Positions 56,346 through 64,000 of a stretch of 64,000 nt of DNA are shown piece by piece; the first letter of the stretch is position 1, and every line of letters starts with the position of its first letter. The stretch comes from Lunularia cruciata. Taxonomy: Eukaryota; Streptophyta; Marchantiopsida; Lunulariales; Lunulariaceae. Where the stretch lies: the NCBI GenBank assembly GCA_948567375.1, contig OX419758.1, forward strand, positions 4,593,001 through 4,657,000, in the 5' to 3' direction. Made by a program: the position numbers and the translations under genes. The notes beneath the pieces were generated by a model, which did not search any database, was not told the origin of the DNA, and saw nothing but the letters and a program-made list of their open reading frames with translations.

Positions 56346-59300
56346 AATGAGGATGTCACCAACTAGCAGTGGAGGAATCTATAACAATATGGAGTTTAGA
56401 GGCACAATTGCAAAAGGATTGCCTTCCAGGTTTGCAAGTTGAATAGAGCCATTGGCATATATGTGCATAACACGGTATAGCTCCATTCACCTCAAATGAA
56501 GTTTCCCTGGAAAAGATATGCGGCGATTGTCATATAACAATACCAAGTCACCTTCCTGAACAACAACAGGCTTGATTCTCTTATCGTGCCTGATTTTCCG
56601 CTGTTCTTGTACTTGCTTCAAGGTTTGCATTGCATCATCCCTTTTCTCTTCTAACCACATCAGGTCATTTTGGCTTTCTTCCTCCAACAATTGTTCTTTG
56701 CAAAGAATCCGATATGTCTGTACTTCAAATTCAACTAGTAGTATGGGATGCAATCCGTATGTCATGAAATAGTAAGTTTGCTTGGTGGTAATCTTTTCAG
56801 CTGTTCTATATGCCCACAAAGCTACAGGTAACTTCATGTCCCAGTCGTAGGCATAATTGATTGTCACCTTGCTCAAAATTTTACACAACAATCCATTGGC
56901 CTTCTCCATTAGTCCATTCACTTTTGGATTGTAGTGAGTTGTCTTCCAATGTTTAATTTGGAAGTACTTGGTTAACACTTCCACCATAGAGTTCAGAAAA
57001 TGAGTTCCCCGATCACTGACCAATTCTAAAGGACACCCGTAATGGGAAATGATGTTTTGGATGAAAAATTCTGCAACTATTTCCGCATTATCTCTTTGTG
57101 TTGCCTCTGCTTATACCATCTTGGTAGCATAATCAAAGCATACCAAGATGTAGCTCTTCCTTGTGAATTTGGTCATTGGTTGAATTGGACCCACAAAATC
57201 AACATCCTATTTCTCAAATGGAGCCAATGACAAAATTGGTTTCAAAAGCCATTGGAAAGTTGCCATCGGTTATCTTATTCTTTGACAAGCATCACAACTT
57301 TGAATATGGGCGTAAGTATCTTTATACATCATAGGCCACCAATTCCCTACTGAAAGGATTTTCTTCACAGTATTATTTAGGGCATAGTGTCCTCCCAATG
57401 CTTTAGAGTGTAAGGATTCAATGACTCCTCCAACTGTGTATGCCTCCAAACATCTCCAAAGTACTTCATCGTTGCCCATCTTAAACAAAATGTTGTGTTT
57501 TAATTGGTACAATCCCATCTTCTTGAGGAAGACTGCTCTTTGCTCCGGGTCCAACCCCTCAAGACAATGACAAGTATGCAGATAGTGATATTTAGCCATA
57601 TACCTTGTACTTTAAATAGCCATCAGATGATATAGCTCTTCATCAAGAAACCAATCATCGACTTCCAAGTCTTGGTCTTGAGTTTCTAACCTGGATAATA
57701 AATCCGCATTCAAATGCAAAGCTCCCTTCCTTACTTGTATAGTGCATGTGAATTCTTGTAACAACAAGATCCATCTTGTAATCTGCCCAAAAATATCTAC
57801 CTTCTTGACCAAATGTTGCAATGCATAATGGTCAACAAAGAAGACAAACTCATATCCCATATGAGTTTTTGCAAGAAATTTATAGAAATTTTATAGAAAT
57901 TTTGCCCCTACTCATATCCCATATGCCTGAGTAGGGGCAAAATTTCTTGCAGGCATACACCACTCCGAGTGCTTCTCTTTCTGTCATTGAATACTTCTTT
58001 TCTAAGATTGATAGTTGTCGGTTGACATAATAGACCGGATTGTCATTCTTCTTCTCATCCTTCTGACTAAAGACGACTCTAATTGCCATGGACAAAGTGT
58101 CCACATACACATGAAAAGGGGCATCCCAATTTGGGGCCCTCATAATTGGTGCTTCAACCAGTTTCTTCTTCAATATTTGGAAAGCATCTTCTTGTGCGGC
58201 TTCCCACAAGTAGTCTTTAGACTTCTTTAGCAGCTTTGTAAGGGGTGCAGCAAGCACAGCATAGTTTGAAACAAAGCTTCTACAGTATCTGATGTGTCCT
58301 AAGAAGGCTCCCAGCTCTCGGATGTTCTTCTGGGATTCCAAAGTTGAGACTACTTTGACCTTCTCAACATCGACTTCAATACCTCGGCTTGACACCCGAT
58401 GCCCTAGAAGAATTCCCTCCTTCATTGCAAAGAAGCCTTCCTCCGGGTGTAATGAAAAAATGCCAAATGACACCTTTCAAAAGTTTGGGAAAGGTAATCC
58501 AAATGTACATCTCTTTTCCCAAACACACAAAAATCATCAATGAAGGCTTCAACAAATTTGAGCAAAAAATCCTTGAAGATTTCATTCATCATCCGCTGGA
58601 AAGTAGCAGGAGCATTACACAACCCAAAGGGCATTTGATTGTAAGGAAAAGTGCCCCAATTGGTAGTGGAAAAAAGACTTCAATGAATATTTCAACAAAT
58701 TTGTGCAAAAAATTCTTGAAGATTGCATTCATCATCCGCTGGAAAGTAGTAGGAGCATTACACAACCCAAAGTGCATTTGATTGTAAGAAAAAGTGCCCC
58801 AATCAGTAGTTTTATCCTTGTCCTCTTCTCGGATGGATACTTCATTGTACCTTGAAAATCCATCAAAAAAACTATAACAAGGGTGAGCAACTACTTGGTC
58901 CAAAATTGTATCCATAAAAGGTAAAGAATGATGATCCTTCCTTGTCACTACGTTCAACTTGCAAAAATCTTGGCACACTCAAATCTTTCCCGTCTTCTTC
59001 TTTGGAATGATGACTATGGGAGAAACCCACTCACTGCTCAAGACAAGAATGGTTATTCTAGCCCCTAAGTACTTATCAATTTTGTCTTTCACCAAGAGGG
59101 AGTACTTTGGGTTCAAGCGGTATTGTCTTTGCCAAACCAGAACTGTTCCTTCAACAAGATCAATCCGGTGTTCTCCAAATTCTTGTGGAATACTTGGAAT
59201 TTGATCAATAGAATAGGCAAATACATCATAGAATTCTATAAACTTGATAGTGTATCCTGCCAACTCCTCCAAAGTGATTGTCTTCAAAATTTTCAAGATT

Positions 59301-62300
59301 TTTCCTTCAGTCAAGACAACATCTTGACAGTCATCAGGGTTGGTGACTCCTTCCACATGGTTTACTCAGGTCAATCTGAGCCAAACTGCGGTCAAACCTT
59401 CTTCTTACAAGTTGTGTTCACTTGAGGCAATGTCATATGGGTCTTTGTCTTTGACCTTTACCTCGTAGCATTTCAAGTAATTGACTTGGACTTTGTCTTT
59501 GGAGTCTTCTAAAGACAAAGATGATTCATTTTGGGATTCATCTTTGTCTTTTGACAAAGTCGTTTCCCTGAGGTAAGGAACCTTTGTCCAACTCACGATC
59601 ACTAGCTTTTGATCTTTGGACAAAATGTTTTTAAACTGTAACTTTTGCTGGTGCCAATCCACAGTAACCTGGGCACTGTACAGCCAAGGTCTTTCGATCA
59701 AGAAAGGGTAACCAATTCTAGTTATTGGTCGCAACATAATGTAATTTAACTTAAACGACACCCCTCCAATGATTGTAGTGATGTTTGACAGTATGCACAA
59801 AGGCCGTCTCTTAGTTTGATCTGCAAATTTAAAACTTGGGGTGTTGATTCAAACGTTGTATATCCCAATTGATGTGCATTGTCTTCTGTCATGACATTCA
59901 CACCTGACCCTAAATCAATGGGCATAGATGTGATTATGCAGCCTGCGATCTCCGCATCCACTTTAGGAGATCCCAAATCTTCTTGTTCAATATGATAAAT
60001 TGCGGGCAAGTCTTTCTTGGTCATTGCACTTACTTTCTTGAGGGCCAAACTCAGCTATTTCTTGTACAGCTTTTTGTCCTCCACAATTTCTAAAATGTGA
60101 CATTAGAACTCATAGACACCAAATCAGCCACAATATTGTACTCTGGGACTCCTCCCAACTTCACCTTCACCTTCCTATGGGTCCAAAGTCTGTCCTTGTT
60201 CAAATTAGACTTTGGGTTGCTTCAAGATGGTAATTGGAGTATAGATGGCCTTGACCCGATGTTCTTTGGGTTGACCAACTTTAGCTTGGATCAAGTCCTT
60301 TACTTTGGACCAAATATCTGCCAGAAAAACTAGAGGCTTCGTCTTCATTTTCTCCTCCAAACTCATCTCCTGCATTCTGAGTATTGCTTCCTTGATTTAT
60401 TTGTACAAGGCTTTTGCTTTAGCTGTTGCTAGAATCTTTTCCTCCTTGGCAAAAAGGGTAGCTTTCAAGCATAACCTCTTTGCCTTTCATGAAGACAAAG
60501 AAGTAGTACCCACTTCTTTGAGATCACGCTTCTTCTTACCCGCACATGTCTCAACCTTCAAAAGTTTGAGGTCTGGCCATTCTCCTTCTGAAGTGGGACT
60601 CCCTTCTTGAGGCCTCTCTTCCTCAAGTGTTATACAATTTACATTTTCATCCCCTTTTGCTTGGAGCGCAACATGCTCAGCAGGGGTCTGTACATATTTT
60701 ACAGGTAGTTTTGAGTTTGGTGGTTGCATGCACTAGTTTCCTAATGCCCCAATCCCTTACAATTTACACAAAGTAGAATGTACCCAATTTATGTCTTGGC
60801 TCTGGAAAATTTGGAGACCAATGTCCTATCAAGCCCTAATTATAGCAAGCACCCACCCAATGCAACATTTTGAGGCCTATTCTGGCCACCTATTGGTGGT
60901 CTTCATGGAAGAGCATTATTGTTATACTCCCTTGGTCCATACCTTGGACCTTGATACAATGTGCTCGCTTGAGGCTGCACCTCTTGGGTGTGGTACACAG
61001 CCTCATCTTCCTCACTTTGGTCCCAACCGGGAACCAATCAATTTGTTGCATTGGAAATGCATTGTGTGTCAAACACTCCATATTAGTGTGGCTGGATTTA
61101 CCACATGCAATGAACCATACATTTGGTTGGCCAAATGACAGAGGCTTTCTTTGGTCCTTAGCCCCAATCATCTGGATCTTGAAAGCCGCAAACTCTTTAA
61201 TAAGAGTTTCCAGCTTCTGATCCGCCTTAGGTGCATTCTTTGTTGGCAGTGTTTCTGGTTTCTTTCCTCTACATCTTTGTATTTGTCTTGGCTTTGATTC
61301 TTCTTCAGATTTCAAAGAAGAACTCAAAGATATGGAGGATTCCTTTGAAGAAGGGGATGTGCTGCAAGAAGCTTTCCTTCTAGGCTTCTTGTCTTTCTTC
61401 TCCCGATTTCTTCAGTTGTTGGATGAGTGAGAATGAGCTGCCTCATATCAAGCGACATGTTTTTGGACTTTGTCCAAGGAAGTTACACTCATCTCCCTTG
61501 CAAAGATATGAATCTCCAATGAAAGTCCGCCAACAAACCACATAATGGTTTGGGCCTTGGAGTAACCCACCACACCAGATTGTTTTGGAACTCGGTTCAA
61601 AAGGGCCGTGAACCGCTCGGAGTAATCTCTCAAGTTTTCCTTCTTCCCTTGGTCCAAATCATTGAGTACCGCAAAGACACTCATATCATAATCAACTTCA
61701 TGGAATCATTCCAAGAAGCCATTTTGCAAGTCTGCCCAATTGGCTAGTGTGAACCTCTTTTGGGTTACATGGGTGTACTAGCTTTGAGCTTTCTTTTGAA
61801 GCAGACTTGGAAAAATTCACAGACAATCCGTAGAGTCATGTTCCTTGTTGGCAAAGGTGATGACTTTGAATTCTTTGATAAATTCATCAGGATTTTTGTC
61901 TTGTTCAATCCCCTTATACTTCTGATAGGCATGTCAGGTGACAAGCAACAAAGTTGTTGTTTGATTTGGTGGGATTAGTTGTGGTAAGTTTGAACTTGAT
62001 GGGCCCAAGGAGCTACTTGGTATGGACGTTGTGTTGACAGCCCAAGAATTCTAATTAGTCAAGTTCTAAGTGGGGTCTACTTTGAAAAATTCTTCTTCTC
62101 TATTTGTGTTGACTTCAACTCAAATAAAAGCAAAGGTTCAACACCAAAACCTTCCAAGTGTTCTTCAAAATTACTTCAAGACAACCAAGGAATTGTGCAT
62201 AGAAGATGTTGACACTCTTCTTCTAGAAGTGTTTGCGCTGTCTTTTTATGAACAAACTCCTTGATAAATTTGACTTCCTTAATAGCTTTAAGGGAAGTTG

Positions 62301-63450
62301 GTGTACTGGGTTGTAATGAATATGTCTACCCATTCAAGTCTTTCTTCTTCTTGGAAGAGGTAGATGAGAAGTAGCCTTGCCATGTGCCTTTGTGTTTCTT
62401 TTGTTTGAGTTCTTGCAAATCTTCTTGAACTTTGTGAAGAAGTTGGAAGTCCAACGTCTCCTGTTTGGCTTCATCAAAAGTGGATTGGATCTTTAGGCAT
62501 TCTTCTTCTTCACTATGCAACATTTTTCTTTGAACTCTCTCTTCCTGTTGTTCTCTCAATGCAAACATTCATATTGCTTTGACACCCAATTTGAGCTTGG
62601 CTTCATATTCTTCCACTTCTGAGATTTGTATCCCCGGAAACGGTGCCAAAAATCATGTGACAACCTAGCAAATATCACTTTTGTGGTAATCAAGTAAGTA
62701 AAGTTCATTCCTGCAGAGATACAATTCAAAATTCATCAAATACAAAGTCAAATAGTAATGTGTAATTCTTCTTGAGTTCCTCTTTAATCTCTCAAGTAGA
62801 AACTAGACCTAGAAGAGAGTAACAAGCTCACAATCTTGATAACTTGTCATGAATACACACACCCATAATCACAACAAAGCAAATTCTGTCCAAAAAAACC
62901 TTGATTGTGATGATTCAGATTCACCCAAAGATGGCACTTCATTGCAAAAACAACTTCACCTTAGAATTGTATTCCACCCCTCCACTGAAGGCACAACTTC
63001 CTTGATCAAAATTGCTTCACATCAACTCAACATTACACTCACTAATGCAAAATACTACCACACTACAATTTCTCTCAGATTTATCAAGGTATTGCTTTGA
63101 TTGCACTTCATTCAAGATCAAACATACAAAATGAAGATCAAGGTTGTTGAATTCAACATCCAACAAGCACATTGACTTGCACTTTGAGTTTCTCCACACA
63201 CTTACAAACCCACACGTAGAGTTGAGACTTGAAATTAAGCTCAAGCAATGAGCACTAAAATCAACACTTTGCTTTATCTATCTTCAGAAATATGAACATT
63301 GAACAACATTTTACTACGAATGCCTCCTTTAAATAGTAGAGCAATTGATAGTTGCTAACAACTATACCGTTCTATAACAAATCTTCCTACCTATAGATCC
63401 AAAATGACAATGCACCTCTTCATATCTACCTCTTCAAATCTCAATTTGTT
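56346..63450 (-). mobile_element. Ty3/gypsy fossil, non-chromovirus type, minus strand
   Basis: Order on the minus strand: 5' LTR (about 62655-63450), primer-binding site near 62630-62650 (TTTTTGGCACCGTTTCC, resembling the TGGCGCCGTTGCC type of some plant OTA elements), coiled-coil gag N-terminus (62326-62568), gag core (61448-61684), CCHC region (about 61070-61140), protease region (59405-60048), reverse transcriptase (57900-58980; CNAPATFQR, FIDDFCVFG), RNase H (57612-57860) and integrase (56390-57599). No chromodomain. It is broken in perhaps ten or more places, and a 3' LTR is not visible. It is outside the mirrored region. Confidence 0.8.
62655..63450 (-). repeat. 5' LTR of the minus-strand Ty3/gypsy element
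   Basis: Boundary TGTGACAACC at 62655 next to the primer site. A TATTTAAAGG box lies on the minus strand at about 63330-63342. The far end is uncertain, since no second LTR is available for comparison. Confidence 0.55.
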
Positions 63451-63990
63451 TCTACTCCAATCTGATGTCAATCTCCTCATCGGCTTTCAGACCCGATGAT
63501 CTTTTTATTACTTCTCCTTCTTTGGGTATATCTGATTCTACTAATTCTTTCACTATTTCTACTACTTCTTCACTAGAAACGACAATTGAGGTCATGAATA
63601 ATCCATCTACTTCTTTATCTTGCAACCCACTCTTCTCTAATGTCTCAAAGAACAAGTCCAAAGACACTTGAATTCATACTTCTACAACATCGGATTTTTC
63701 TCCTCTATCACACTACTCCTAATCCTCTCTAGCTCTGAATTTGTTAAATCTAATCCAAGACTAAGATTGTCTCCTACTTCTAACATCTTTCTATCTACTT
63801 GCTCCCTCAATCAGATTAGTAGAGTGTTCATGTAAACATCTTTGGCTCTCCTCTTCTGAGTTTCCTACACAAGCAACTTTAACTCATGTAGTCTTGCTTC
63901 TTCCAATCTTCCTTCAGCCTCAATGCACAAAATAGCTCTCAATTTTCCCACAACTTCTTCTACTGATTCCGATGCATACCCTCAAGATTT
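63451..63990 (-). other. Coiled-coil-like minus-strand reading frames, unclassified
   Basis: One frame is open at 63452-63667 (acidic, VVSSEEVVEIVKELVES). Another frame is protein-like at about 63690-63940 (EAEGRLEEARLHELK, LGLDLTNSELERIRS). The composition suggests an old coiled-coil protein, perhaps a gag or a host gene fragment. The region reaches toward the window edge and I cannot assign it. Confidence 0.3.
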
Positions 63991-64000
63991 CTTTGCCTTT

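Noticed and set aside
1-64000. CRISPR arrays, tRNA or rRNA genes, bacterial operons or phage
   Set aside because: No regular spaced direct repeats, no cloverleaf or rRNA sequence, and no ribosome-binding sites or gene-dense strands. All strong similarity is to plant-type retroelements.

Overview
The window looks like accessory chromosomal DNA from a land plant. The sequence is AT-rich and full of decayed Ty3/gypsy and Ty1/copia elements. Two of these still carry a plant-type primer-binding site, related to TGGTATCAGAGC. I see no tRNA, rRNA, CRISPR array or bacterial operon. I cannot name the species or lineage. No conserved housekeeping gene is present. The only convincing host coding sequence is a small family of secreted proteins that I do not recognise.

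The main structure is a very large imperfect palindrome. Bases 1-26631 read on the minus strand match bases 33803-55392 read on the plus strand, element by element. The left arm runs off the window start. A 7.2 kb unmatched spacer (26632-33802) lies at the centre and holds a decayed Ty3/gypsy element plus unclassified sequence. Sampled segments of the host-like core differ by only a few percent between arms, and the outer retroelement parts by more. Each arm has its own insertions, deletions and tandem expansions, so this reads as an aged genomic structure and not a simple assembly mirror.

Each arm also contains a nested tandem duplication, called here L1 (about 11.2-17.8 kb) and L2 (about 17.8-24.5 kb) on the left, and R2 (about 35.8-40.5 kb) and R1 (about 40.5-46.0 kb) on the right. 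A complete unit holds, in order: a copia gag fossil, a 0.5 kb LTR-like repeat, a repeat-prone segment with a 16-bp palindrome, a conserved 58-codon ORF, a short perfect-stem hairpin, gene A (150-aa secreted protein) with a TATA box, and a diverged paralogue B in head-to-head orientation followed by a hairpin overlapping a possible poly(A) signal. Gene A is intact in all four units. B is open only in L2, decayed in L1 and R2, and missing from R1.

Outside the units the arms share a MITE-like 170-bp element, a second 0.5 kb LTR-like repeat and, at the outer ends, a chromovirus whose LTR/flank junction is the same in both arms. To the right of the palindrome (56.3-63.5 kb) lies a second, opposite-strand Ty3/gypsy fossil with its primer-binding site and 5' LTR. 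The window ends in a coiled-coil-like minus-strand reading frame of unknown origin.

The most interesting reading is an ampliconic palindrome that carries and possibly homogenises an orphan secreted-protein gene family, as palindromes on sex chromosomes do. That comparison is inference.
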